64,000 nt of DNA from an uncultured Flavobacterium sp. (GTDB lineage: Bacteria; Bacteroidota; Bacteroidia; Flavobacteriales; Flavobacteriaceae), in assembly GCF_951805225.1 (NCBI RefSeq), contig NZ_OX638201.1, forward strand, positions 3,410,001-3,474,000, read 5' to 3'. A program made the translations under genes and the position numbers. Below, in pieces: positions 32,472 to 42,388 of the stretch (its first letter is position 1; each line of letters begins with the position of its first letter). A model generated the notes under the pieces. The model was given only the letters and a program-made list of their open reading frames with translations, searched no databases and was not told the DNA's origin.

Positions 32472-33599
32472 ATGAGTAAATTACCGCACATAACCACTAG
32501 TATTTTTACGGTAATGTCTAAAATGGCAACCGAATATAATGCAATTAACCTTTCGCAAGGATTTCCAAATTTCCCCGTTGACGAAAGACTTACAGATATT
32601 ATTGCAAGATTATCCAAAGAAAATGTTCACCAATATACGCCAATGGCTGGTTTTCCGCCTTTGATGAATCAAATTGCAAAATTAGTTCAAAGCTCTTATA
32701 ATAGAACTATTAATCCAGAAACTGAAATTCTGGTTACTGCGGGTGCAACTCAGGGAATTTTTACTACGATTCTAGCTTTAGTTAAAACTGATGATGAAGT
32801 AATTATTCTGGATCCGAGTTACGATTCTTATGAATCTCCTGTTTTATTATGCAATGCAAAACCTGTTCGTGTTGCATTAAATGATGATTACACTCCTAAT
32901 TGGGAAACCATCGAAAAAGCCTGTTCATCAAAAACCAAGATGATTATCATCAATAATCCGCATAATCCAACTGGAAAAATTTTAACCGAAGACGATTTTC
33001 TTCAACTGGATAAATTACTTTCAAAATATCCTGATATTTTGGTTTTATCTGATGAAGTTTATGAATACATCACTTTCGAAGAAAAACATATTTCGGCACA
33101 CACTAAAAATTTTCTGTTAGATCGTTGTATTATGGTTTCTTCTTTTGGAAAATCATTTCATATTACCGGCTGGAAAATTGGCTATACCGTCGCACCAGAA
33201 CATTTGATGAAAGAAATTAAAAAAGTACATCAGTTTTTGGTTTTTAGCGTAAATAGTATTTCTCAAGCTGCAATAAGTCAATATTTAGATATTGTTGATG
33301 TAAATTTACTTGGCAAATTCTATCAGGAAAAACGAGATTATTTCCAAAAATTGCTTCAAAATAGCCGATTTGAATTAAAACCATGCGAAGGAACTTATTT
33401 CCAGGTTGCTTCTTATGCTAATATTTCAGATGACGACGATGTGACTTTTTGCAAAAAACTAATTACGGATCATGGCGTTGCGGCAATTCCTATTTCTACC
33501 TTCTATTCTGACCATAAAGATCAAAAGTTAATACGTTTTTGCTTCGCTAAAGATAATTTCACTTTAGAATCTGCAGCAAAAAAATTAGGTAATATATAA
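32472..33599 (+). CDS. Methionine aminotransferase, YbdL-like (PLP class I)
   Basis: The 375-residue class I PLP enzyme has the PLP lysine in SSFGKSFHITGWKIGY, an NNPHNPTGK motif, and SDEVYEYITF. It matches YbdL-type methionine aminotransferases, which transaminate methionine with a 2-oxoacid; a kynurenine or glutamine aminotransferase side-activity is possible. It follows the TonB-like gene by 63 bp on the same strand, but a functional link is not apparent. Confidence 0.9.
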   Translation: MSKLPHITTSIFTVMSKMATEYNAINLSQGFPNFPVDERLTDIIARLSKENVHQYTPMAGFPPLMNQIAKLVQSSYNRTINPETEILVTAGATQGIFTTILALVKTDDEVIILDPSYDSYESPVLLCNAKPVRVALNDDYTPNWETIEKACSSKTKMIIINNPHNPTGKILTEDDFLQLDKLLSKYPDILVLSDEVYEYITFEEKHISAHTKNFLLDRCIMVSSFGKSFHITGWKIGYTVAPEHLMKEIKKVHQFLVFSVNSISQAAISQYLDIVDVNLLGKFYQEKRDYFQKLLQNSRFELKPCEGTYFQVASYANISDDDDVTFCKKLITDHGVAAIPISTFYSDHKDQKLIRFCFAKDNFTLESAAKKLGNI

Positions 33600-33677
33600 A
33601 GTTTATTAAAATTTTATAACATTATTATGCGTGCATCCTATTTATTTATTTAATATTGTAATCAAAAGAAAAAAAAT

Positions 33678-34559
33678 ATGAGCTATACAGATAAAATGTT
33701 AAGAGATGACGCTTTAAAAGGTAAGGTCATTGTTGTTACAGGTGGAGGAAGTGGTTTAGGAAAAGCTATGACCAAATACTTCTTAGAATTAGGAGCTCAG
33801 GTAGCGATTACTTCTAGAGATTTAGAAAAGCTTAAAAATACTGCCACGGAACTTGAAACTGAAACCGGAGGAAAATGTTTACCGCTTCAATGTGATGTTC
33901 GTCATTATGAAGAAGTAGAAAACATGCTTCAGGAAGTTTTAAAAACTTTCGGAAAAGTAGATGTTCTTTTAAACAATGCTGCAGGAAATTTTATTTCTCC
34001 TACAGAACGTTTATCTGCAAATGCATTTGATACTGTTATAGATATTGTATTAAAAGGTTCTAAAAACTGTACACTGGCTTTTGGAAAACACTGGATTGAC
34101 ACTAAACAAACATCGGCGACGATTTTAAATATTGTTACAACTTATGCATGGACAGGATCTGCTTATGTAGTGCCAAGTGCTACTGCAAAAGCCGGAGTTC
34201 TTGCAATGACACGCAGTTTGGCGGTAGAATGGGCAAAATACGGAATTCGTTCTAATGCAATTGCTCCGGGACCATTCCCTACAAAAGGTGCATGGGACAG
34301 ATTATTGCCCGGAGATCTTGCCGAAAAATTTGATATGGCAAAAAAAGTGCCTTTGAAACGTGTTGGTGATCATCAGGAATTGGCAAATTTAGCTGCTTAT
34401 TTAGTTTCTGATTTTTCAGCTTATGTAAATGGTGATGTTATCACAATCGACGGTGGCGAATGGTTAAAAGGTGCCGGACAATTTAATTTACTTGAAGCTA
34501 TTCCAGAAGAACTTTGGGATCAGCTTGAAATGATGATAAAAGCAAAAAAGAATAAATAA
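33678..34559 (+). CDS. SDR oxidoreductase of the 2,4-dienoyl-CoA reductase type
   Basis: The 293-residue SDR has the cofactor loop TGGGSGLG at 21-28 and NNAAGN. The usual Tyr of the YxxxK catalytic pair is replaced, leaving SATAKAGVLAMTRS with the conserved Lys. That and the C-terminus (GEWLKGAGQFN) fit peroxisomal-type 2,4-dienoyl-CoA reductases, which use NADPH to remove conjugated double bonds in beta-oxidation. It stands alone, ended by the terminator at 34617-34650. Confidence 0.88.
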   Translation: MSYTDKMLRDDALKGKVIVVTGGGSGLGKAMTKYFLELGAQVAITSRDLEKLKNTATELETETGGKCLPLQCDVRHYEEVENMLQEVLKTFGKVDVLLNNAAGNFISPTERLSANAFDTVIDIVLKGSKNCTLAFGKHWIDTKQTSATILNIVTTYAWTGSAYVVPSATAKAGVLAMTRSLAVEWAKYGIRSNAIAPGPFPTKGAWDRLLPGDLAEKFDMAKKVPLKRVGDHQELANLAAYLVSDFSAYVNGDVITIDGGEWLKGAGQFNLLEAIPEELWDQLEMMIKAKKNK

Positions 34560-34616
34560 TTTTACGTGCTTACTAAATTCAGAATATTTTATTATTAAAA
34601 CTATACTGATTGCACT

Positions 34617-34650
34617 AAATCCCGAAGGTTTTACTTTCGGGATTTTTTTT
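34617..34650. terminator. Rho-independent terminator after the SDR gene
   Basis: AAATCCCGAA and TTCGGGATTT (10 bp) surround a 9-base loop, followed by T8. Confidence 0.9.
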
Positions 34651-34782
34651 ATGTTTTTCGCCATATAAGTAATATAAGTTCAATGAACTAATAAATTGTT
34701 TAAATATATGTTTGCTTAAATTTACTTATATCACTTATATGGTTTAATTCGTTAATATTTTTATTCAATTCAGTTAAATTAT

Positions 34783-34790
34783 TATTTTTG
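34783..34790 (+). promoter_or_regulatory. Candidate -7 element for udk
   Basis: TATTTTTG lies 26 bp ahead of the udk ATG, giving a leader of about 20 bases. The expected -33 TTTG is not recognisable. Confidence 0.45.
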
Positions 34791-34816
34791 CCAAACAAAT
34801 ATCAAACAAAAAATAT

Positions 34817-35425
34817 ATGCTCATTATTGGACTTGCAGGAGGAACAGGAAGTGGAAAAACGACAGTCGTACACCAAATCATGAACGAATTACCAGATACT
34901 GAAGTAGGTGTAATTTCTCAGGATTCGTATTATAAGCAAACTGATAATTTATCATTTGACGAAAGAGCATTAATCAATTTCGATCACCCGCGTGCCATTG
35001 ATTTTGAATTATTGGTTAAACATCTAAAAGCATTAAAAGCCGGAGAAACAATCGATCAGCCCGTATATTCTTTCATACAACACAACAGAACTGACGATAC
35101 TGTATCGACACATCCTAGAAAAGTTATGATTGTTGAAGGGATTTTAATTTTGACTAATCCGGAGTTACGTGATCTTTGCGATATTAAAATTTATGTTCAC
35201 GCAGATTCTGACGAAAGATTAATTCGTCGTTTAAAAAGAGATATTTCAGAACGCGGACGTGATATCGACGAGGTTTTAACCCGTTATCAAAACACTTTAA
35301 AACCTATGCACGAGCAATTTATCGAGCCGTCTAAAGCTTTTGCCGATATTATAATTCCAAACGACAAATACAATACCGTAGCAATTGATGTAGTTCGTGC
35401 CGTAATTAATCAACGAATTTCATAA
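34817..35425 (+). CDS. udk: Uridine kinase
   Basis: This 202-residue kinase phosphorylates uridine and cytidine for pyrimidine salvage. The P-loop GGTGSGKT is at 8-15, the SQDSYYKQ motif follows, and FDHPRAIDF binds the nucleoside. YSFIQHNRTDDT and RRLKRDISERGRD are both typical. It may be co-transcribed with the divisome gene 152 bp downstream, although a palindromic repeat lies between them. Confidence 0.95.
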   Translation: MLIIGLAGGTGSGKTTVVHQIMNELPDTEVGVISQDSYYKQTDNLSFDERALINFDHPRAIDFELLVKHLKALKAGETIDQPVYSFIQHNRTDDTVSTHPRKVMIVEGILILTNPELRDLCDIKIYVHADSDERLIRRLKRDISERGRDIDEVLTRYQNTLKPMHEQFIEPSKAFADIIIPNDKYNTVAIDVVRAVINQRIS

Positions 35426-35456
35426 TTTTTATCGTAAATTTATTGCATTAAAATAA

Positions 35457-35535
35457 GGAGCTATTTCCCGCTATCCGTTTCAATCTTTTGTGCCGAACCC
35501 CGGCACAAAAGTATTTTCACTTCTATCGGGGCTAG
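35457..35535. repeat. 79-bp repeat with conserved ends and short hairpin core (copy A)
   Basis: The ends read GGAGCTATTTCCCGCTATCC and ATCGGGGCTAG; an 81-bp reversed copy sits at 56331-56411. The centre carries CTTTTG...CAAAAG around a TGCCG/CGGCA hairpin, different from the core of the other copy. Confidence 0.8.
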
Positions 35536-35577
35536 AACACCAATCGAATTTATAAGAAGTAATCTGTTAAAGAGAAA

Positions 35578-35913
35578 ATGAAACTAAAAAATCCATATAA
35601 AGACAAGCGCTGGTTCAAATTAATGAGCAACAAATACGTTTGGGTTTTACTCTTTTTCGTGGTCTGGATGTTATTTTTAGACAATTACTCTTATTTTGAT
35701 CATCGTTTTCTGGACGGACAGATTAACGAATTACAAGACAATAAAAAATATTATCAGGACGAAATAAAAAAAGATCAGGAACAGATCAAGCAACTTAAAA
35801 ATCCTGAACAAATAGAAAAATATGCTCGCGAAAAGTACTTTATGAAAAAAGACAGCGAAGATATTTACATCATCCAATTTGAAGGAGACACCATTCAAGA
35901 TACTAAAGAATAA
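35578..35913 (+). CDS. FtsB/DivIC-type septum formation protein
   Basis: The 111-residue protein has one membrane helix (about 18-37, VWVLLFFVVWMLFLDNY), followed by a short charged coiled coil (about 50-80, INELQDNKKYYQDEIKKD) and AREKYFMKKDSEDIYIIQF, the FtsB/DivIC signature. It should join FtsL and FtsQ in the divisome. The gene precedes the mutase genes by 17 bp, probably co-transcribed with them although the roles are unrelated. Confidence 0.85.
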   Translation: MKLKNPYKDKRWFKLMSNKYVWVLLFFVVWMLFLDNYSYFDHRFLDGQINELQDNKKYYQDEIKKDQEQIKQLKNPEQIEKYAREKYFMKKDSEDIYIIQFEGDTIQDTKE

Positions 35914-35930
35914 TCAGAAAAAAGCACCCA

Positions 35931-37295
35931 ATGGCTACTACCCTGTTCGACGATTTTAATCCGATTTCATCCAAACAATGGAAACAAAAAATTCAGTTTG
36001 AATTAGATGGCGCTGATTATAACGAAACCGTAATCTGGAACTCTCCAGAAGATATTCAGGTAAAACCTTTTTATCATATTGACGAATTTTCAAAATCAGC
36101 ACCAGTAAAAACCAATGCTTCAAATTTCAAAATTTGTCAAAACATCTTTGTATACGATATCGAAAAATCGATTCAAAGAGCTATAAACACTATTGAAAGA
36201 GGTGCAGAAAGTTTACGTTTTACTATAGAAAACGAAAAAATCGATATTCAAAAATTATTAGAAACTCTTCCTTTAGAAAACAGAACCGTTTACTTTAATT
36301 TGAATTTTATTTCAATCGATTTCGTAAAATTATTAGACACCATTTCAATTCAGAAAAAAGCTGTTTTTTATTGTAATATTGATCCAATTGGTCATTTTGC
36401 AAGAGAAGGAAATTGGTTTACTACATCTGATAAAAATAATTTTGAAACGATTGAAAACATTTCAAAAGCAACCACAAATCTTTCGCTATTAAGCGTAGAT
36501 TTAGGATTATATCAAAATTCAGGTGCCAATATTACGCAACAAATTGCGTACAGTTTGGCACATGCAAATGAATGTTTGAATCGTTTAACTACTATTTCAA
36601 AACCAATTGTTTTTCAAATTTCGGTTGGAACTAATTATTTCTTTGAAATTGCAAAACTTCGTGCTTTACGAATGCTTTTCAAATTAATAGCTTCAGAATA
36701 TAATCCTGATATAGAATGTCATTTTTTGGTAACGCCAACCAAACGAAATAAAACAATTTACGATTACAACGTAAACATGCTTCGTACAACAACCGAATGC
36801 ATGTCGGCAATTTTAGGCGGTGCAGACGCCGTTGCTAACTTACCTTATGATTCTTTGTACCATAAAGACAATGAATTTGGCGATCGAATTGCCCGAAATC
36901 AATTATTGGTTTTAAAACACGAAAGCTATTTTGATAAAGTAAATAATCCGGCTGACGGAAGTTATTATATCGAAACTTTGACTGCACAATTAGCCGAGAA
37001 AAGTTTGACTTTATTTAAAGATATTGAAGCCAGCGGCGGATTTTTGAAACTTCTGAACGATGGAACTATCAAAAAGAAGATTCAGGAAAGTGCGACTAAA
37101 GAACAAGACCTTTTTGATTCTAAAAAAGAGGTTCTGTTAGGAACAAATAAATATCCTAACAAAGACGACAAAATGAAACACGATTTAGAATTGTTTCCTT
37201 TTGTAAAAATAAAACCACGAAAAACATTAATTACACCAATAATAGAAAAAAGATTAGCCGAAAAACTGGAACAGGAACGTTTAGAATTAGAATAA
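35931..37295 (+). CDS. mutA: Methylmalonyl-CoA mutase, small subunit
   Basis: This 454-residue protein resembles the mutase TIM-barrel domain and lacks the cobalamin-binding domain of its partner, as expected for the noncatalytic small subunit of the heterodimer. NMLRTTTECMSAILGGADAV matches the usual core. The gene is 45 bp upstream of the large-subunit gene. Together they interconvert succinyl-CoA and R-methylmalonyl-CoA, as in propionate or odd-chain metabolism, with coenzyme B12. Confidence 0.93.
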   Translation: MATTLFDDFNPISSKQWKQKIQFELDGADYNETVIWNSPEDIQVKPFYHIDEFSKSAPVKTNASNFKICQNIFVYDIEKSIQRAINTIERGAESLRFTIENEKIDIQKLLETLPLENRTVYFNLNFISIDFVKLLDTISIQKKAVFYCNIDPIGHFAREGNWFTTSDKNNFETIENISKATTNLSLLSVDLGLYQNSGANITQQIAYSLAHANECLNRLTTISKPIVFQISVGTNYFFEIAKLRALRMLFKLIASEYNPDIECHFLVTPTKRNKTIYDYNVNMLRTTTECMSAILGGADAVANLPYDSLYHKDNEFGDRIARNQLLVLKHESYFDKVNNPADGSYYIETLTAQLAEKSLTLFKDIEASGGFLKLLNDGTIKKKIQESATKEQDLFDSKKEVLLGTNKYPNKDDKMKHDLELFPFVKIKPRKTLITPIIEKRLAEKLEQERLELE

Positions 37296-37340
37296 TCCTT
37301 TTTTAAAGTAATTAATAAACCTACTCAAAAGAGTATTTCA

Positions 37341-39482
37341 ATGATAAGAAAAAACCTTAAACATATTAAGTTAGAAGTTAAAAGTGATAAGTCAGACGAA
37401 CTTAAACATAGTTCTGAACCTACAACTCAAAACTTTTTTACAGCAGAAGGAATCGAACTAAAAGAAACTTATTCTGAAAAAGATATTGAGGATTTGGAGT
37501 TTCTCGAGTTTGGAGCAGGATTTGCACCAAACTTGCGCGGACCTTATGCTACAATGTACGTAAGACGTCCGTGGACAATTCGCCAATATGCAGGATTTTC
37601 AACCGCAGAAGAAAGTAATGCTTTCTACAGACGAAATTTAGCTGCGGGACAAAAAGGACTTTCAATTGCTTTTGATTTACCAACACATCGCGGTTATGAC
37701 TCTGATCATGAAAGAGTTGTTGGTGATGTTGGAAAAGCTGGTGTTGCAATAGATTCTGTTGAAGACATGAAAGTATTGTTCGATCAGATTCCATTAGACG
37801 AAATGTCTGTTTCGATGACTATGAATGGTGCGGTTTTACCTATCATGGCATTTTATATTGTTGCAGCTGAAGAACAAGGTGTTGCAATTGGAAAACTTTC
37901 CGGAACAATCCAAAATGATATCCTGAAAGAGTTTATGGTTCGTAATACTTATATTTATCCTCCAACTCCTTCGATGAAAATCATTGCAGATATTTTTGAA
38001 TTTACAAGCAAGAAAATGCCGAAATTCAATTCTATCTCGATTTCCGGATATCATATGCAGGAAGCCGGAGCAACTGCCGATATTGAATTGGCTTATACTT
38101 TGGCAGATGGTTTAGAATATATCAGAACCGGACTTTCTACAGGAATGACTATTGACGAGTTTGCTCCTCGCCTTTCTTTCTTTTGGGCAATTGGAATGAA
38201 TCATTTTATGGAAATCGCTAAGATGCGCGCCGGACGAATGATTTGGGCAAAATTAGTACAGCAATTTAATCCTAAAAGTGATAAATCTTTAGCTTTAAGA
38301 ACACATTGTCAAACTAGTGGCTGGAGTTTAACAGAACAAGATCCTTTTAACAATGTAGCCAGAACTTGTATTGAAGCAACTGCCGCAGCATTTGGAGGAA
38401 CTCAATCTTTACATACTAATGCACTTGACGAAGCTATTGCTTTGCCAACAGACTTTTCGGCAAGAATTGCTCGTAATACTCAAATCTTTTTACAAGAAGA
38501 AACTAAAATCACCAAAACGGTTGATCCTTGGGGAGGAAGTTATTATGTGGAAAGTTTGACTAATGAAATTCTAAAAAGCACCTGGAAATTAATCGAAGAG
38601 GTTGAAGAGTTAGGCGGAATGACTAAAGCTATAGAAGCAGGAATTCCTAAATTAAGAATTGAAGAAGCGGCTGCAAGAAAACAAGCCCGAATTGATAGCG
38701 GTCAGGATATTATTGTTGGTGTAAATCAATTTAGATTAGAAAAAGAAGATCCTTTGCATATTTTGGATGTTGACAACCAAATGGTTCGTAAGCAACAAGT
38801 AGAAAGGCTTCAAGAAATCAAAGCAACGAGAGATACTGAAAAAGTAAATCAATCACTGGAAAAATTAATACTTTGTGCAAAAACCGGACAAGGAAACTTA
38901 TTGGAAATTGCTATTGAAGCTGCTCGAAACAGAGCGACTTTAGGAGAAATTAGCGATGCTCTGGAAAGTATTTTTGGCAGATTCAAAGCGCAAATTAAAT
39001 CCTTTAGCGGTGTGTATAGTGCAGCAATAAAAAATGACGAAAATTTTGAAAAGGCAAAACAATTAGCGGATGCCTTTGCAAAACAAGAAGGTAGACGTCC
39101 GAGAATCATGATTGCCAAAATGGGACAAGACGGACATGATCGTGGCGCCAAAGTAGTTGCCACAGGATATGCAGATGTAGGTTTTGATGTTGATATTGGT
39201 CCGCTTTTTCAAACTCCGGCAGAGGCTGCTAAACAAGCTGTAGAAAATGACGTACATATATTAGGTGTTTCATCTTTGGCCGCAGGACATAAAACATTAG
39301 TACCACAAGTTATCGAAGAACTTAAAAAACACGGACGCGAAGATATTATGGTAATTGTTGGCGGTGTAATTCCGGCACAAGATTATCAATTTCTATTTGA
39401 TGCTGGTGCTGTAGCTGTTTTTGGTCCCGGAACTAAAATTAGTGAAGCGGCAATTAAAATTCTGGAAATTTTAATTGACTAA
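37341..39482 (+). CDS. mutB: Methylmalonyl-CoA mutase, large subunit
   Basis: The 713-residue catalytic subunit has the substrate barrel (about 50-570), with TMYVRRPWTIRQYAGFSTAE and the RTHCQTSGWSLTEQDPFNN motif. A C-terminal cobalamin-binding domain (about 580-713) carries DGHDRG at 597-602, where His599 ligates cobalt. It isomerises methylmalonyl-CoA to succinyl-CoA. No meaB-type chaperone or epimerase gene is nearby in the window, so they must lie elsewhere. It is ended by the terminator at 39491-39520. Confidence 0.96.
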   Translation: MIRKNLKHIKLEVKSDKSDELKHSSEPTTQNFFTAEGIELKETYSEKDIEDLEFLEFGAGFAPNLRGPYATMYVRRPWTIRQYAGFSTAEESNAFYRRNLAAGQKGLSIAFDLPTHRGYDSDHERVVGDVGKAGVAIDSVEDMKVLFDQIPLDEMSVSMTMNGAVLPIMAFYIVAAEEQGVAIGKLSGTIQNDILKEFMVRNTYIYPPTPSMKIIADIFEFTSKKMPKFNSISISGYHMQEAGATADIELAYTLADGLEYIRTGLSTGMTIDEFAPRLSFFWAIGMNHFMEIAKMRAGRMIWAKLVQQFNPKSDKSLALRTHCQTSGWSLTEQDPFNNVARTCIEATAAAFGGTQSLHTNALDEAIALPTDFSARIARNTQIFLQEETKITKTVDPWGGSYYVESLTNEILKSTWKLIEEVEELGGMTKAIEAGIPKLRIEEAAARKQARIDSGQDIIVGVNQFRLEKEDPLHILDVDNQMVRKQQVERLQEIKATRDTEKVNQSLEKLILCAKTGQGNLLEIAIEAARNRATLGEISDALESIFGRFKAQIKSFSGVYSAAIKNDENFEKAKQLADAFAKQEGRRPRIMIAKMGQDGHDRGAKVVATGYADVGFDVDIGPLFQTPAEAAKQAVENDVHILGVSSLAAGHKTLVPQVIEELKKHGREDIMVIVGGVIPAQDYQFLFDAGAVAVFGPGTKISEAAIKILEILID

Positions 39483-39490
39483 TAAACATA

Positions 39491-39520
39491 AAAAAATCCC
39501 GAATTTATCGGGATTTTTTT
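39491..39520. terminator. Terminator after mutB
   Basis: AAAAAATCCCGA and TCGGGATTTTTT pair around a 6-base loop, with a following T-run. It may act in both directions for the convergent lysozyme-like gene. Confidence 0.9.
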
Positions 39521-39536
39521 TGCTTTTGTTTGATGT

Positions 39537-40184
39537 TTAATCGTGTATTGTAGCATTACTATCTGCTTCAATATAAGAAAGATCATAACCGCCAAAGGCT
39601 TTCAGATAACTTTTCAAAGAAGTTCCGTAAGCATCTCTAAAATGCCTGTTTCCTTTGTTTTTGAAAAAGTTTTTAACTGAACCTGCGCCTCCAAGATGAG
39701 CTGCAGCTAAAATTCCGGATTCGGTAATTGCAATACCATTTACAATTTTTCCTTCATACCTTTCAATTTCATTACGCAGAATCCATTTGTTTTTGGACAA
39801 CAACGCAATAAATGCTTTTTCTTGTAAGGCCGGATCTTTTAAAAAGGCTTTCTTATTTTGAACACCAATCGATCTTAATGCTTGGGTTCCAAATTGATAT
39901 TTTCCCATGTAACCAAGTGAATTTACCAATCGGTATTTTCCTTGTGATTCTTTAAAGGCAACGGCTTCTTTAAAACCTATAAGACGTTTTCCTGTAAATG
40001 GGACATTTAACTTGTGTAAAGTAGGATAATCATCCTCTTCGAGCGATGGAAATAAGTATTCAGATCCATCTGTTTTTTCTATTAAAAACCAAGGTTTGGT
40101 TTCTAGATTAAAGGGTTTAAAACCCAAACTTAAAAATGTAATAATAACGATCAAACTCGCATAAAAATACCATTTCTTTATCAT
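39537..40184 (-). CDS. Membrane-anchored lysozyme-like protein (putative lytic transglycosylase)
   Basis: The product has 215 residues. One N-terminal membrane segment (about 5-24) anchors a periplasmic domain. FKEAVAFKESQGKYRLVNSLG with a candidate catalytic Glu, GKYQFGTQALRSIG, and AAAHLGGAGSVKNFF resemble the transglycosylase-lysozyme core of phage-like peptidoglycan hydrolases. This is a resemblance only; no exact family is certain. It probably cleaves peptidoglycan. It is transcribed alone toward the terminator. Confidence 0.65.
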   Translation of the reverse strand: MIKKWYFYASLIVIITFLSLGFKPFNLETKPWFLIEKTDGSEYLFPSLEEDDYPTLHKLNVPFTGKRLIGFKEAVAFKESQGKYRLVNSLGYMGKYQFGTQALRSIGVQNKKAFLKDPALQEKAFIALLSKNKWILRNEIERYEGKIVNGIAITESGILAAAHLGGAGSVKNFFKNKGNRHFRDAYGTSLKSYLKAFGGYDLSYIEADSNATIHD

Positions 40185-40701
40185 AAATTGTTTTTCTTCA
40201 AAACGCTGTCACCCTCTTGAAATTTCTACGGTGCAAAGATAATAAATACAAAACAATACTGATAATCAATCATTTAAACAATTCAACAATTGCAAATATA
40301 CTGTCTAATCCCTTTATTGATGCAGTTTTCGAGCGTTCGGGCAAGACTAATATTTTGCTTCAAAATCGTCAAAAAAGAAATTCTAAAAATGTCATTTTTA
40401 TCATTTTTTTATCAATTTTGTTAAAATAGAAAGATAAAACCTACACTTTTTTAATGTTAATTATGAATACCAAATATTATTTTTATGTAAACTTTTAACA
40501 ATTTACACGAAAAACAAAATTTACGTTTTTCAAATTTTAGGCTTTTACGAATAAGTCAAAAAGAGAATTTAGCTTCTCTTCATTCTTGATTATATTTTCT
40601 AAAAACAATCTCAAAAACGAGAAATCCACAAATCCATAATTCATTTTTAACATTCACTTCCATTCTATATTCTCGCGTCGAGATCAATGATTAAAACTCA
40701 T
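40185..40701. other. AT-rich non-coding stretch of about 0.5 kb
   Basis: No RNA, repeat or coding signal is recognised. A 70-codon frame at 40217-40429 is present but lacks start context and protein-like composition. The promoter of the 39537 gene (minus) should lie at the left edge. Confidence 0.5.
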
Positions 40702-40737
40702 AAAAAAAACCGAAGCTTTAAACTTCGGTTTTTTTTT
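40702..40737. terminator. Terminator at the 3' end of mltG
   Basis: AAAAAACCGAAG and CTTCGGTTTTTT pair around a 7-base loop, with A- and T-runs. It lies 19 bp after the minus-strand mltG stop. Confidence 0.9.
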
Positions 40738-40755
40738 ATTTTTAGGATAAGAAAA

Positions 40756-41796
40756 CTATCTTGTTACGCCTTGACTAGCTATCCAATCTGAATATTTCTT
40801 TGCATTAACATTATGTTCTGCTAACGTAGAAGCGAATTCATGATATCCAAAACGCTCAACACTAGCACAGAAATAAATATAATCGTTCTTTTCAGGATTT
40901 AAAACTGCTTCAAGAGCTGTAATATCCGGCATTGCAATTGGTCCAGGAGGAAGTCCAACATTCACGTAAGTGTTATATGGAGATTTCATAATTAAATCAT
41001 TATAAAAAACTCTTTTTATAACCTGATCAAAATTGTTATCTCTAAGTTTTAAAGCATAAATAACGGTTGGATCTGCTTGTAATGGCATTTCTAAACGCAA
41101 ACGATTCAAATAAACTCCTGCAATTCTAGGTCTTTCATCTTTCTTTACAGATTCTTTATGAACTATAGAAGCTAAAATTGTAGCCTGAACAGGCGTTAAT
41201 CCTTGTTTTTTGGCTTTTTCGATTCTTTCTGCAGTCCAGAAATTATGGTATTCCTTGATCATTTTATCACGGAATTTCTCTGCAGAAGTATTCCAATAAA
41301 TCTCATATGTATTTGGAATGAACATCGCAAAAACATTGTCTTCATTGAAACCATTTGTAGCCAGGAAAGTTGAATCTTTAAAAGCTTTCATTAATGATAA
41401 ACTATCTGCTTCGATCTCTGAACCAACTCTTCCGGCAAAATTCTCTAAACGTTCCTGATTATTAAACGCTAATTTTACAGGAACATTTGAACGCATTGCA
41501 CGAACCAAATCGATATTATTCATGTCTTTTTTAAGCAAGAAACGACCTGATTTTACATTTTCAGGATAGCTTCTTTTATTAGCAACCATTTCAAAATTTT
41601 CAAAATTCTTGATATAAGGTTCTAATATTTTTTTGACATCATTATAATTAGCTCCTGTTGGAACGTATACATACAATTCTTTTTCTTCGAATTTAGTATT
41701 AGCGCTGAAAATTTGACTAATTAAAACAAATCCGTAAATCATTAAGGCTGAAATTACGGCTACAGCAGTTATTGTGATTATTTTTTTTAGGCTCAA
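40756..41796 (-). CDS. mltG: Endolytic transglycosylase MltG
   Basis: This 346-residue YceG/MltG protein cleaves nascent glycan strands. One membrane helix lies at about 8-28, a LysM-like region at about 40-110, and the catalytic Glu215 in ASIVHKES. The motif NTY.IYW and PLQADPTVIYA follow, all family hallmarks. The gene starts 10 bp downstream of a GNAT gene on the minus strand and belongs to a dapF-GNAT-mltG series that touches peptidoglycan (DapF supplies meso-DAP). Confidence 0.95.
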   Translation of the reverse strand: MSLKKIITITAVAVISALMIYGFVLISQIFSANTKFEEKELYVYVPTGANYNDVKKILEPYIKNFENFEMVANKRSYPENVKSGRFLLKKDMNNIDLVRAMRSNVPVKLAFNNQERLENFAGRVGSEIEADSLSLMKAFKDSTFLATNGFNEDNVFAMFIPNTYEIYWNTSAEKFRDKMIKEYHNFWTAERIEKAKKQGLTPVQATILASIVHKESVKKDERPRIAGVYLNRLRLEMPLQADPTVIYALKLRDNNFDQVIKRVFYNDLIMKSPYNTYVNVGLPPGPIAMPDITALEAVLNPEKNDYIYFCASVERFGYHEFASTLAEHNVNAKKYSDWIASQGVTR

Positions 41797-41806
41797 AGTG
41801 TAAATT

Positions 41807-42340
41807 TTAAATTTGTTTGTTAATTAATTGAAACATTGCTTCGTCTTGATAGTGGTTATTTAGCAAAATCCAATCTTTTTTAATTCCTATTTTCTCAAAG
41901 CCAAATTTAGTAAAAAGAGCTATACTTGCTACATTTCCTACAGCAATATTTGCATACAATTGATGTAAATTTAAATTATGAAAAGAATACTTGATTAAAA
42001 GTTCTAATGCCTCAGAACCTACATTTTGTCTTTTATTCTCTTCTTTTTGGATAACAATTCCAATTCCTGCCTTGTTATTTTTAGGATCAAACTCAAATAA
42101 ATCAATCAATCCGATAGCTGGAAAATCTACATCCTGACAAATTGCCAAACGCAGTTGTTTAGCTTCATAAATATCCTGTTGTGCATTTTCCAGATATTGT
42201 CTAACTAAAAAACGGCTATAAGGTGTTTGTGTGTTACTAACTTCCCAAATACTTTCGTCGTTTTCCATTGCATAAACAAACTCTAAATCATTAGGTTCTA
42301 AAGCACGCAGGTAAATATTTTCTCCTTTGAGTGTAATCAT
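41807..42340 (-). CDS. GNAT acetyltransferase, SpeG-like
   Basis: The product has 177 residues of the Acetyltransf_3 class. The start ITLKGENIYLRALEPNDLEFVY is typical, and the acyl-CoA loop is NKRQNVGSEALELL (about 112-125). NVASIALFTKFGFEKIG lies near the end. It resembles spermidine N-acetyltransferase SpeG, but similar sequences are common and the substrate is not proven. It sits between dapF and mltG on the minus strand. Confidence 0.88.
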   Translation of the reverse strand: MITLKGENIYLRALEPNDLEFVYAMENDESIWEVSNTQTPYSRFLVRQYLENAQQDIYEAKQLRLAICQDVDFPAIGLIDLFEFDPKNNKAGIGIVIQKEENKRQNVGSEALELLIKYSFHNLNLHQLYANIAVGNVASIALFTKFGFEKIGIKKDWILLNNHYQDEAMFQLINKQI

Positions 42341-42356
42341 TTTAGAATTTTAATTT

Positions 42357-42381
42357 GTCTTCGACTCCGCTCAGACTGACA
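42357..42381. repeat. Dispersed intergenic repeat (CTTCGACTCCGCTCAG type)
   Basis: CTTCGACTCCGCTCAGACTGA sits in the gap between the SpeG-like gene and dapF. The core recurs widely in flavobacterial genomes (from memory); no second copy is seen in this window. Confidence 0.5.
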
Positions 42382-42388
42382 TCACTTA

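Noticed and set aside
40217..40429. A 70-codon frame in an intergenic gap
   Set aside because: It lacks promoter context, a plausible start and recognisable protein features; the composition matches non-coding AT-rich DNA.
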